NCBI RefSeq assembly: GCF_009734445.1 | Contig: NZ_CP046457.1 | Location: forward strand, 186,001 to 250,000 | DNA: 64,000 bases | Source of the DNA: Candidatus Syntrophocurvum alkaliphilum | GTDB taxonomy: Bacteria > Bacillota > Syntrophomonadia > Syntrophomonadales > Syntrophomonadaceae | Direction: 5' to 3' | Part shown: positions 32,997-41,010 of the stretch, piece after piece | Position numbering within the stretch: the first letter of the stretch is position 1 | Layout: every line of letters begins with the position of its first letter | Made by a program: the position numbers and the translations under genes | Notes under the pieces: generated by a model | Database searches by the model: none | What the model saw: only the letters and a program-made list of their open reading frames with translations | Told to the model about the DNA's origin: nothing

Positions 32997-33662
32997 ATGA
33001 CACAAGATTATATAACTATAGCTCTTTCTAAAGGAAATCTACTAAAGCCTACTATAAAATTACTTAAGGAACTTAATCTACCTGTTGAAGGTTTAGCAGA
33101 AGATAGCAGAGCCATGATTTTTGATTTTAAAGGTAGTCCTAATATTAAATACATAATGTGTAGACCTACAGATGTACCGGCATATGTAGAGCACGGAGCA
33201 GCTGATATAGGAATAGTGGGAAAAGATGTTATCATGGAGCAAGCCAAGGATGTTTTTGAGATGGTTGACCTAAAGTATGGCTACTGTCGTGTAGTAGTAG
33301 CAGTACCAAACGAATTGCAAGGCATTAATTTAAAAGATATAAATTATAAACGGGTTGCAACTAAGTTTCCTACTATTGCAGAGAAATACTTTAGAAATGA
33401 AGGTTTACAAGTAGAAGTGATAAAACTACATGGTAATATAGAACTTGCACCGCTTATGGGTTTATCAGATGTAATCGTAGATTTGGTTTCAACCGGTAGA
33501 ACCTTAAGAGAGAATAATCTTGGTGAACTGGTTAAAATAATGGATTCAACCACTAGAGTAATTGCAAATAGAGTGAGTTATAGAACTAAACATAAACACA
33601 TCCAACCAATGATAGAAGAAATGCAAAATGTTGTGAAAGGTGGCTTGTTTGATGAAAATTAG
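32997..33662 (+). CDS. hisG: ATP phosphoribosyltransferase, short form
   Basis: A 221-residue catalytic subunit of the first histidine step: ATP plus PRPP gives phosphoribosyl-ATP. It is the short HisG_S class, which lacks the C-terminal regulatory ACT-like domain and depends on HisZ. Blocks seen are ITIALSKGNLLKPT, MCRPTDVPAYVEHGAADIGIVGKDV and the PRPP loop LSDVIVDLVSTGRTLRENNL. The end overlaps hisD by 11 bases. A second PRPP-consuming enzyme in the transcript besides PurF. Confidence 0.96.
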   Translation: MTQDYITIALSKGNLLKPTIKLLKELNLPVEGLAEDSRAMIFDFKGSPNIKYIMCRPTDVPAYVEHGAADIGIVGKDVIMEQAKDVFEMVDLKYGYCRVVVAVPNELQGINLKDINYKRVATKFPTIAEKYFRNEGLQVEVIKLHGNIELAPLMGLSDVIVDLVSTGRTLRENNLGELVKIMDSTTRVIANRVSYRTKHKHIQPMIEEMQNVVKGGLFDEN

Positions 33663-34938
33663 AAAGTTTAATGGAAAGAGCGAAGAGTTTATGGCATTTT
33701 TAGAGGCTAATTATGCTGACATGAAAGAATACGAAGCTGGTGTAGCTGAAATTGGTAAACAGGTTAAAGAAAGAGGAAACCAAGCTATTTTTGATTATAA
33801 TTTAAAATTTGATGGTGCCCAAACTAACAATGAAAACTTTATGGTTTCAGAAGCTGATATTGATGAAGCTTATGAAAAAATTGATGATGAGTATTTAATA
33901 GCTATACGTAGAGCTATAGATAATATAACAGAATTTCACTTGAAACAAAAAAGGAATTCTTGGTTAGAACCAGATGAATCAGGAACTATATTAGGACAAG
34001 TTTATCGTCCGCTACAAAGAGTAGGAATTTATGTACCAGGTGGCACGGCAGCTTATCCTTCTTCAGTACTAATGAATGCTATTCCAGCGCAAGTAGCTGG
34101 AGTAGAAGAAATTGTAATGGTAACTCCACCGGGTAAAGATGGAAAATTAAACCCTTATACACTAGTTGCGGCTGCAGAATTAGGAATTAGCGAAATATAT
34201 AAAATGGGTGGAGCCCACTCAGTATTTGCCTTAGCTTGGGGGACCGAGACAGTTGAAAAGGTTGACTTAATTAGTGGGCCGGGAAATATTTATGTAACGA
34301 TAGCCAAGAAGATGGTTTATGGTGACATTGATATTGATATGTTAGCAGGTCCTAGTGAAATTTTAATTATTGCAGATAGCTCTGCTGACCCTGCATATTT
34401 AGCAGCAGATTTAATGTCTCAGGCTGAACATGATGTACTAGCAAGAAGCTTATTAGTTACAGATGATGCTTCTTTAGTAGAAAAAGTAGAAGAGGAACTT
34501 CAAAAGCAAATACAAACATTATCAAGAAAAGATATTATAGAAAAATCACTAGAATCATATGGAGCCTTCGTTGTAACAACAGATATGGAAGAAGCGTGTG
34601 AGGTTTCAAACATAGTTGCTCCTGAACACTTAGAAGTAATGGTGGAGCACCCCTTTGAGCTTTTAAGTAAAATCCACAACGCAGGAGCTATATTCTTAGG
34701 TGAAAACACTCCAGAACCTGTTGGAGATTACTATGCTGGGCCAAACCACATATTACCTACTGGAGGTACAGCAAGATTCTATTCTCCGGTTACTGTAGAT
34801 ACATTTACAAAAGCATCCAGTATTATTTTCTACTCTAAGCAAGGACTTATGAATGATGCAGACCAAATAATCAAACTTGCTGAAGTAGAAGGACTGACTG
34901 CACATGCTAATTCAGTAAGGATTAGAAAGGAGAAGTAG
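33652..34938 (+). CDS. hisD: Histidinol dehydrogenase
   Basis: A 428-residue zinc enzyme that oxidises histidinol to histidine in two NAD-dependent steps. AAAGGTGG inside hisG fits the ATG at 33652. Conserved blocks are GIYVPGGTAAYPSSVLMNAIPAQVAGV, KMGGAHSVFALAWGTETV, ISGPGNIYV, MLAGPSEILIIADSSADP, QAEHDVLARS, and the late APEHLEVM and VGDYYAGPNHILPTGG holding zinc and substrate ligands. Length is typical. Confidence 0.97.
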   Translation: MKIRKFNGKSEEFMAFLEANYADMKEYEAGVAEIGKQVKERGNQAIFDYNLKFDGAQTNNENFMVSEADIDEAYEKIDDEYLIAIRRAIDNITEFHLKQKRNSWLEPDESGTILGQVYRPLQRVGIYVPGGTAAYPSSVLMNAIPAQVAGVEEIVMVTPPGKDGKLNPYTLVAAAELGISEIYKMGGAHSVFALAWGTETVEKVDLISGPGNIYVTIAKKMVYGDIDIDMLAGPSEILIIADSSADPAYLAADLMSQAEHDVLARSLLVTDDASLVEKVEEELQKQIQTLSRKDIIEKSLESYGAFVVTTDMEEACEVSNIVAPEHLEVMVEHPFELLSKIHNAGAIFLGENTPEPVGDYYAGPNHILPTGGTARFYSPVTVDTFTKASSIIFYSKQGLMNDADQIIKLAEVEGLTAHANSVRIRKEK

Positions 34939-35526
34939 ATGTCTAGAAAAGTGGAAGTGCAAAGAAAGACTGGTGAAACAGAAATTTTATTAGAGCTTGA
35001 ACTAGATGGAACGGGAAATCATCAAATAGATACCGAGATACCATTTTTTGGTCATATGCTAACTCTTTTAGCTGTTCACAGTCTTTGCAATTTAAAGGTT
35101 ATAGCTAGAGGAGATATAGAGGTAGATGATCACCATACAGTTGAAGACATAGGTATTTGTTTTGGTAAAGCACTACAAGAAAGTTTAGGTGATAAAAAAG
35201 GTATAAAACGCTATGGTGAAGCTACTGTGCCTATGGATGAAGCTTTAGCATCAGTTGTAGTAGATTTATCTGGGCGTTCTTACTTATCATATACAGTAGA
35301 TATACCAATGCAGACAATAGGAAACTTTTCTACTGAAAATGTTAGAGAGTTTTTCCAAGCTGTTGCGAATAATGCAGGTATGAATATTCATATTGACCTT
35401 AGAAAAGGTGAAAATTCACACCATATTATAGAAGCTATTTTTAAAGCATTTGCAAGAGCTATAAAAGAAGCTGTAGAGATTGACCCTAGAATTGGAGGGG
35501 TACTATCCTCGAAAGGGAAGCTTTAA
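34939..35526 (+). CDS. hisB: Imidazoleglycerol-phosphate dehydratase
   Basis: A 195-residue monofunctional IGPD (no HisN phosphatase domain). Metal-binding motifs are FFGHMLTLLAVHS, DDHHTVEDIGIC (DHHxxED) and later NSHHIIEAIFKAFARA (HHxxEAxFKA). Length is normal. It starts directly after the hisD stop with AAGGAG within hisD. Note that hisC and hisH, often found around this gene, are not in the operon. The 69 bases to hisA hold no gene. Confidence 0.96.
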   Translation: MSRKVEVQRKTGETEILLELELDGTGNHQIDTEIPFFGHMLTLLAVHSLCNLKVIARGDIEVDDHHTVEDIGICFGKALQESLGDKKGIKRYGEATVPMDEALASVVVDLSGRSYLSYTVDIPMQTIGNFSTENVREFFQAVANNAGMNIHIDLRKGENSHHIIEAIFKAFARAIKEAVEIDPRIGGVLSSKGKL

Positions 35527-35595
35527 ATTTTTTTATCTTGAAAAATCAAAACCATTAGGGGTTAAAATTTTTTATAATTTTGGAGAGATGTAATA

Positions 35596-36324
35596 ATGAT
35601 AATATTTCCGGCTATAGATTTAAAAGAAGGACAATGTGTACGCCTTGTACAGGGGAACAAGGATAATAAAACAGTATACTCTGATTCTCCAGCAGATGTT
35701 GCTTTATCATTTCAAAATCAAGGTGCCGAATGGCTTCATGTAGTTGATTTAGATGGAGCATTTTCCGGAAATCCTACTAATCGCAATGCAATAATAAGAA
35801 TAGCAGAAACAATTAATATTCCCTTCCAGGTTGGAGGAGGTTTAAGGACTTCAGAGGATGTAGAAAAAACCTTAAGTATTGGAGCTAGTAGAGTTATTAT
35901 TGGAACTAAAGCTGTTTCTAGTCCTGAATTTGTTAAAGAGTTATTAGATAAATTTGGGCCTGAAAAAATAGTGCTAGGTTTAGATGCTAAAGATGGTATG
36001 GTTGCTATTGAGGGCTGGGTTGAAACATCTAAGCTATCAGCTTTTGAATTTGGCTTGCAAATGAAAGAGCTAGGAATCCAAACAGCAGTTTATACAGATG
36101 TTAGCAGGGATGGACTATTAAAAGGTCCAAATATAGAATCCATAGAAAAAATGGCTTTAGAAACTAGACTTCATATAATAGCATCAGGTGGTGTAACTAG
36201 TACTGAAAACATAAAAGATTTAAAACATATCGAATCCTTAGGTGTTAGTGGTGCTATTATTGGTAAAGCACTATATGATGGTAAAATAAGTTTGGCTGAT
36301 GCACTTAAAGCAGCTAAACAATGA
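35596..36324 (+). CDS. hisA: ProFAR isomerase
   Basis: A 242-residue TIM-barrel enzyme that opens the ribose of ProFAR to PRFAR. It shows the HisA pattern: IIFPAIDLKEGQCVRLVQG with catalytic Asp, LHVVDLDGAFSG, IPFQVGGGLRTSEDV, IIGTKAVSSPEFV, TAVYTDVSRDGLLKGPN (second catalytic Asp) and IIASGGVTSTENI. GGAGAG 10 bases before the ATG. A neighbouring hisH would be expected upstream in most related operons and is absent. Confidence 0.96.
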   Translation: MIIFPAIDLKEGQCVRLVQGNKDNKTVYSDSPADVALSFQNQGAEWLHVVDLDGAFSGNPTNRNAIIRIAETINIPFQVGGGLRTSEDVEKTLSIGASRVIIGTKAVSSPEFVKELLDKFGPEKIVLGLDAKDGMVAIEGWVETSKLSAFEFGLQMKELGIQTAVYTDVSRDGLLKGPNIESIEKMALETRLHIIASGGVTSTENIKDLKHIESLGVSGAIIGKALYDGKISLADALKAAKQ

Positions 36325-36342
36325 ATAAGGGGTGAAGCTGTA

Positions 36343-37098
36343 TTGGCTAAAAGAATAATTCCATGTTTAGATGTACATAATGGACGAGTAGTAAAAGGTA
36401 TAAACTTTGAAAACTTAAGGGATGCTGGTGATCCAGTAGAATTAGCAGCATTTTACGATAAAGAAGGCGCAGATGAATTAGTATTTTTAGATATTAGTGC
36501 ATCATTAGAAGAAAGAAAAACCATGGTGGATGTAGTAAGAAAAACAGCTAAAGAAGTATCTATTCCTTTTGCAGTAGGTGGGGGAATAAGTAGTATAGAA
36601 GACATCAAAAAGATTTTGGATGCAGGAGCAGATAAGATTTCTATAAATTCAGCTGCAGTTAAAAATCCGGAGCTAATTACAGAGGCTTCTAATAAATTTG
36701 GCAGTCAATGTATAGTAGTAGCTATTGATGCTTGCCTTGCTGATGATAATAAATGGGAAGTTTATATTAATGGCGGTAAAAAATCCACTGGTTTAGATGC
36801 AATAGAGTGGGCTAAGAAAGTTGAAAAATTAGGTGCCGGAGAAATTCTATTAACTAGTAAGGACAAAGATGGGACTAAAGATGGTTATGATGTAGAATTA
36901 ACTGCTTTAATAAGTGAATCAGTTAGTATTCCAGTAGTAGCATCTGGAGGTGCAGGAAATTTAGAACATTTATATGATGCAGTAGACAAGGGGAAAGCAG
37001 ATGCTGTTTTATGTGCATCGATATTCCATTATCGTGAGTACACGGTTAAAGAAGCTAAAGAGTATTTATCAAGCAAAGGAGTACCAGTTAGATTATGA
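36343..37098 (+). CDS. hisF: Imidazole glycerol phosphate synthase cyclase subunit
   Basis: A 251-residue TIM-barrel synthase converting PRFAR plus ammonia to IGP and AICAR. Motifs are [20 protein letters not shown] (catalytic Asp), [55 protein letters not shown] (catalytic Asp) and [13 protein letters not shown]. It starts at TTG with AGGGGTG upstream. HisF normally receives ammonia from HisH; no hisH is adjacent, so that gene must be elsewhere or free ammonia is used. Its product AICAR feeds PurH in the same gene set. Confidence 0.96.
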   Translation: MAKRIIPCLDVHNGRVVKGINFENLRDAGDPVELAAFYDKEGADELVFLDISASLEERKTMVDVVRKTAKEVSIPFAVGGGISSIEDIKKILDAGADKISINSAAVKNPELITEASNKFGSQCIVVAIDACLADDNKWEVYINGGKKSTGLDAIEWAKKVEKLGAGEILLTSKDKDGTKDGYDVELTALISESVSIPVVASGGAGNLEHLYDAVDKGKADAVLCASIFHYREYTVKEAKEYLSSKGVPVRL

Positions 37099-37739
37099 TA
37101 GGTAAAGTGAAATTTGATGAAAAAGGTTTAATGCCAGCCATAATTCAAGATATTAATTCAGGTCAGGTCTTGATGATGGCTTATATGAATGAAGAATCAC
37201 TAAACAAAACAATAGAAACCAATAAAACATGGTTTTACTCTCGAAGCAGACAAGAACTGTGGATGAAAGGCGAAAGCTCAGGACATATTCAAGATGTGAA
37301 AAAAATAATGTATGACTGTGATGCTGATACCCTTTTAATTCAAGTAGAACAAACTGGAGTAGCCTGTCACACAGGACACTATTCGTGTTTTTATAATGAT
37401 ATTGAAGGTAATGAAATAGAAGAAACCGTTTTTGATGCTGATAACATTTATAGCAAAGAAAGTGCTGCTATACTCTATGAGTTGCAAGAAATAATACAAC
37501 AACGCAAAGAAGAAATGCCCGAAGGCTCCTACACAACATATCTGTTTGAAAAGGGTATTGATAAAATACTTAAAAAAGTAGGGGAAGAAAATGCAGAGGT
37601 AATTATAGCAGCAAAAAATAAAGGCAAAAACGAGCTTATATACGAAACATCAGATCTAATCTATCACTTACTAGTATTATTAGCTGAAAAAGACATAGAA
37701 CTCTCTCAAATACTAACTGAGCTAAGAAAAAGAAGATAA
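37095..37739 (+). CDS. hisI: Bifunctional PRA-CH/PRA-PH
   Basis: A 214-residue fusion (HisIE). The N-terminal cyclohydrolase shows [40 protein letters not shown] and the zinc/magnesium ligands in [28 protein letters not shown]. The C-terminal pyrophosphohydrolase is the MazG-like domain with [20 protein letters not shown] and [29 protein letters not shown] overlaps the hisF stop by 4 bases. It is the last gene of the pur-his unit; a REP locus follows. Confidence 0.96.
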   Translation: MIGKVKFDEKGLMPAIIQDINSGQVLMMAYMNEESLNKTIETNKTWFYSRSRQELWMKGESSGHIQDVKKIMYDCDADTLLIQVEQTGVACHTGHYSCFYNDIEGNEIEETVFDADNIYSKESAAILYELQEIIQQRKEEMPEGSYTTYLFEKGIDKILKKVGEENAEVIIAAKNKGKNELIYETSDLIYHLLVLLAEKDIELSQILTELRKRR

Positions 37740-37747
37740 AACGCGAT

Positions 37748-37816
37748 GAGCAAGTCAAAAGAAAAGGAACCGTCATGAGTCAAAAGTGAGTCAAAAGGGA
37801 CGGTTCCTTTTGACTC
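37748..37816 (-). repeat. REP-like locus after hisI, one full and one partial unit
   Basis: A full unit GAGTCAAAAGGGACGGTTCC plus TTTTGACTC at 37788-37816. A degenerate copy GTCAAAAGAAAAGGAACCGTC precedes it at 37754-37774 in the opposite sense. It may stabilise or end the pur-his transcript; there is no clear T run. Confidence 0.8.
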
Positions 37817-37895
37817 ACTAAAGTTAATTGTAAGAATATTTTCCAGATGTCGTAGTTATATATAAAGGGGATAAAAACATAAGGGGAGGGCGAAT

Positions 37896-39638
37896 ATGGA
37901 TTTTAAACCATTAAAACCGATAGCACTTATATGTCTAATAATTTTTTGTGTTAGTGTTGTTATTTTAATTGGATGCAATAGTGACTATGAAGTAAAATTA
38001 AAGGCTAACCCAGCAGGCGCAGGGCAGGTAACAGGTGAAGGTAGTTATAAGGCAGGCGAAACAGTTGAAGTTATAGCAGAAGCAAAGGAAGGATATGTAT
38101 TTAAAAAGTGGACTGAGAATGGTGAGAAGATAAGTGATGATGAAAAATATCAATTTACTATTGATGATAATGTGAACTTAATTGCTGAATTTTCTGCAGT
38201 AGAGACAGGAGTGAAGACAAGAACTAAAATTGTGGATAATTGGACTATCTCTGAAACTATTATAGATGAAAACAAGTTGAATCCTGTTGTTAAAAAAGAG
38301 GGATGGTATAGTAATGAAGGCAATTATAGTATTGCTGATATAGGAGATAATTACTTAGCTAAATATTCTTATAGTACAGAAACAGTAAAGTTTATGAAAA
38401 AAGATAGCTTAGAAGTAGTAGATAAAATGGAACAAGTACTTGTTAGAGGACTTCGCAGCATAGAATTTTTAGGGGAAGACCATTTTTTATTTAAAAGTAG
38501 GAATAATGAAAAATCTTATATTTATAAAATAAACGATGAAGGTATAAGTATAGTTAAAGAGTTAGATTTATGGAAATCTGGCTTAACTAAAATTGATGAA
38601 GATGAAAGATTGTCGCAAATGTTATCTCAAGAGTTTATTTATATCACCCCTAAGCATAGTAATGTAGGTGAATACCTATTTATTTATGCTGATTATTATG
38701 GAATGTTTCAGGTTGAAGAACCTCCACGCTTAAATGAACCCTTTCTTAAGGTTTTTAAGTTTGAAAATGGTGAACTTATAAAGCTGGCAAATGATTTACT
38801 AGAAGAATCTTTACTAACAACAGATATTATTAAATATAATGATAAAAAAGCAATACTAGCAACTGGCTGTGAAGGTTTTATACAAATCAACTTAGATGAT
38901 TTTTCTCTGGAAAAGTTAAATATTGGTGGTAAATATAATCTAGCTAAAGAAAATAGACCCTTTTCAGGTTCAGAACAATACGAAAATCATTATATAGCTC
39001 ATTCATTCAGAGGAGTATCATCAGAAGGTGCTATATTGGTGCGTACACAGATACCATTACCTAAATGTCATGGATGGGTAAAACAACTGTGGGCTCCTAC
39101 TAACGATGGTAGTTTTACTATAGTGGCACAAAGTGATGTCTACTCAAAAGGACAGATTGGTTCGAATGATGATTTACTAGGGGAATTTTTTCCTCATACA
39201 TTACATGACGATAGGTGGGTGTCAATGTACAGAAGTCAAACTGATGTAGAAGGATTTGAAGGTGGGGGTGTTTTTGCCCTCTTAAAATTAGATAATGAAA
39301 AGGTTTTACAAGATGCTCAAACTAGTCTTGATAACGAACTTCCAGAAATAAGCCAATACTTAGATATGGAAGTAGACTTAAAACACCTATTGAAAAATGC
39401 AGGAATTACAAACTTACCTTACTTTATATCTTGGGAAGCAAATGATGGACAAAAATTTTCTAGTAATGAAAACCCTATAACACTTTCAGGTGAAGAAAAG
39501 TTCATTTTTGGTCGTATTACAGAAAATCAAATTGATATAACACAAGTAAACGGGGATATAAACTTAATAGGAGTTGACGAGGCTAAAGAGCAAGTTTACC
39601 TCCAGGTAAAACAAGACCTTTATATAGTAAGACTATGA
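37896..39638 (+). CDS. Lipoprotein with InlB-type bacterial repeat domain
   Basis: A 580-residue predicted lipoprotein. The signal is LIPICLIIFCVSVVILIGC-like, with Cys at about residue 28 (lipobox LIGC). Residues about 32-95 match the bacterial repeat (InlB B-repeat/Flg_new-like) pattern: VKLKANPAGAGQVTGEGSY, AGETVEVIAEAKEGYVFKKW, ENVNLIAEFSA-like. The remaining about 480 residues are beta-rich with irregular repeats (YLFIYADYYGMF, KVFKFENGELIKLAND, KAILATGCEGFIQINLDD), suggestive of a beta-propeller, which is an inference. Its TGA stop lies inside a REP arm (39635-39682). A GGGGAGG site precedes the ATG. Confidence 0.75.
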   Translation: MDFKPLKPIALICLIIFCVSVVILIGCNSDYEVKLKANPAGAGQVTGEGSYKAGETVEVIAEAKEGYVFKKWTENGEKISDDEKYQFTIDDNVNLIAEFSAVETGVKTRTKIVDNWTISETIIDENKLNPVVKKEGWYSNEGNYSIADIGDNYLAKYSYSTETVKFMKKDSLEVVDKMEQVLVRGLRSIEFLGEDHFLFKSRNNEKSYIYKINDEGISIVKELDLWKSGLTKIDEDERLSQMLSQEFIYITPKHSNVGEYLFIYADYYGMFQVEEPPRLNEPFLKVFKFENGELIKLANDLLEESLLTTDIIKYNDKKAILATGCEGFIQINLDDFSLEKLNIGGKYNLAKENRPFSGSEQYENHYIAHSFRGVSSEGAILVRTQIPLPKCHGWVKQLWAPTNDGSFTIVAQSDVYSKGQIGSNDDLLGEFFPHTLHDDRWVSMYRSQTDVEGFEGGGVFALLKLDNEKVLQDAQTSLDNELPEISQYLDMEVDLKHLLKNAGITNLPYFISWEANDGQKFSSNENPITLSGEEKFIFGRITENQIDITQVNGDINLIGVDEAKEQVYLQVKQDLYIVRL

Positions 39639-39682
39639 GTCAAAGGGGACTGAGTCAAAGGGGACGGTTCTTTTTGACTCAT
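39635..39682 (-). repeat. REP-like locus containing the stop codon of the lipoprotein gene
   Basis: ATGAGTCAAAGGGGAC, then TGAGTCAAAGGGGACGGTTC followed by TTTTTGACTCAT. The TGA stop of the upstream gene is bases 2-4 of the repeat. The left arm is duplicated. Confidence 0.85.
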
Positions 39683-39727
39683 AGGACAATAAAAATATAG
39701 AGAAAAATAGGTTAAAGGATAGAAGTT

Positions 39728-40444
39728 ATGGGATTAGCGATATTTAAAGGAATACTTTTTGTTTTGCTTGTTATTTTAGCTTTGCTGATATTATTAATAG
39801 TAGTACCAATAGAGTATAAAATAGCAGGCGGATATAAGAATGCGGGTTTCATTACATTAAGCTCTAAAATAGCAGGAATATTAAAAATACACTTTAGGTA
39901 TCAACCAAGCGAGTCTAAGCTTTATTTTAGTATTTTGGGCTTAAATAAAGAATTATCTTTAGAGGAAGAACATGAAAAACCAACAATAAAAAAAGAGGAA
40001 AAGAATAATAATAAGAAAGTAAAAAAAACCTCTCAAAACTCAAAAGCATCACCACCTAGCGAAATTATAAAATCATTATTAAGAAAGGATTTTATAAAAG
40101 AGGGATTTGGTCTTGTGATAAGTATTATCAATATAGTTAGACCTGAGAAACTAAAAATTAACGGCAATATAGGCTTTGATGAACCTCACTATACTGCATG
40201 GTTATTAGCCTTTTCATCTGCTTTTAATTCAACTTTTAACAATTTTGATGTAAATATAGTACCTGTTTGGGGTGAAGAATACTTTGAAGCGGAAATAGAA
40301 GTTGAAGGAAAAATTACAATTATATTAATAGTTTTTAGGGCTTTAAAATTTGTTATTGCAAAACCTTCGCGCAGAGTTTGGAAAAAAATATATCAACATA
40401 AAAAGAAAAGTAAACGTAACAATTTGAACACTAGTGGGGTATAA
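39728..40444 (+). CDS. DUF2953 domain protein
   Basis: A 238-residue protein with one N-terminal membrane helix (GILFVLLVILALLILLIVV) followed by PIEYKIAGGYKN, typical of DUF2953 proteins (Bacillus YtfI-like). A Lys/Glu-rich linker (KPTIKKEEKNNNKKVKK) separates it from the second half with FGLVISIINIVRPEKLKINGNIGFDEPHYTAW and a basic tail. Its gene is 26 bases upstream of a GerW/YtfJ-like gene, the same pairing as ytfI-ytfJ, which supports both calls. A sporulation link is inferred from that pairing; the biochemical role is unknown. Confidence 0.85.
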   Translation: MGLAIFKGILFVLLVILALLILLIVVPIEYKIAGGYKNAGFITLSSKIAGILKIHFRYQPSESKLYFSILGLNKELSLEEEHEKPTIKKEEKNNNKKVKKTSQNSKASPPSEIIKSLLRKDFIKEGFGLVISIINIVRPEKLKINGNIGFDEPHYTAWLLAFSSAFNSTFNNFDVNIVPVWGEEYFEAEIEVEGKITIILIVFRALKFVIAKPSRRVWKKIYQHKKKSKRNNLNTSGV

Positions 40445-40469
40445 GATAATAAATAAAGGAGGAATTAAA

Positions 40470-40832
40470 ATGGATTTTAATGAAAACATGAATACTTTGT
40501 TAGAAAGGCTGGAGAAATTTTTTAGAACGGAGACAGTAGTAGGAGAACCAATACAGTTAGGAAACATAACCCTAGTGCCAATAATAGGAGTTTCTTTTGG
40601 GTTAGGTGGAGGCGGAGGATCTGGTAAGGATTCTAGTGGAAACGATGGCTCAGGTGGAGGAGCTGGAGTAGGTGGAAAAATAACTCCAAATGCAATTTTG
40701 GTAATAAAAAATGAGGAAGTCAGTGTAATACCTTTAAATGAAAAGACTTCAATAGACAAAATAGTTAGTATGGTTCCAGAGATAATTTCTAAAATAACAC
40801 CAGATAAGCAAACACAAGAAACTAATAGTTAA
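40470..40832 (+). CDS. GerW/YtfJ family sporulation protein
   Basis: A 120-residue protein. AAAGGAGG upstream selects the ATG at 40470 over an earlier in-frame codon inside the previous gene. The family blocks are clear: NTLLERLEKFFRTETVVGEPI, TLVPIIGVSFGLGGGGGSG, a glycine-rich loop GNDGSGGGAGVGGKITPNA and VIKNEEVSVIPLN. In Bacillus YtfJ (GerW) is a spore protein needed for normal germination with L-alanine. It is followed by a perfect 31-bp hairpin that acts as terminator and carries a REP in its loop. Confidence 0.92.
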   Translation: MDFNENMNTLLERLEKFFRTETVVGEPIQLGNITLVPIIGVSFGLGGGGGSGKDSSGNDGSGGGAGVGGKITPNAILVIKNEEVSVIPLNEKTSIDKIVSMVPEIISKITPDKQTQETNS

Positions 40833-40848
40833 ACTTAGATAGCTTAAA

Positions 40849-40935
40849 CAAGGGCAAAGGGAGTTTTGAGTCAAAGGGGCGAGTCAAAAGGAACCGTCCC
40901 CTTTGACTCAAAACTCCCTTTGCCCTTGAATTTTT
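40849..40935. terminator. 31-bp perfect hairpin terminator with REP in the loop
   Basis: Left arm CAAGGGCAAAGGGAGTTTTG continuing AGTCAAAGGGG (40849-40879). The right arm 40898-40928 is its exact complement, followed by AATTTTT. The loop and inner stem are a REP unit (GAGTCAAAAGGAACCGTCCC and its CTTTGACTC). Confidence 0.85.
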
Positions 40936-40959
40936 ATAATTAAATTGGCACGGGGTTTA

Positions 40960-40968
40960 TGCTATGAT
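40960..40968 (+). promoter_or_regulatory. Extended -10 promoter candidate for pcrA-ligA
   Basis: TGCTATGAT, an extended -10, lies 43 bases before the pcrA ATG. No good -35 is found at 16-18 bases, so the call depends on the TGN extension. Confidence 0.4.
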
Positions 40969-41010
40969 TAGGTAGGAATAATTATAGTAAGAATATAAAG
41001 GTGGTAAATA

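Noticed and set aside
40343-40759. Minus-strand proline-rich frame over the DUF2953/GerW genes
   Set aside because: It is the antisense shadow of the glycine-rich GerW loop.
8177-40928. GAGTCAAAAGGAACCGTCCC-type repeats as a CRISPR array
   Set aside because: Copies are scattered singly over 30 kb without regular spacers, and no cas genes are visible.
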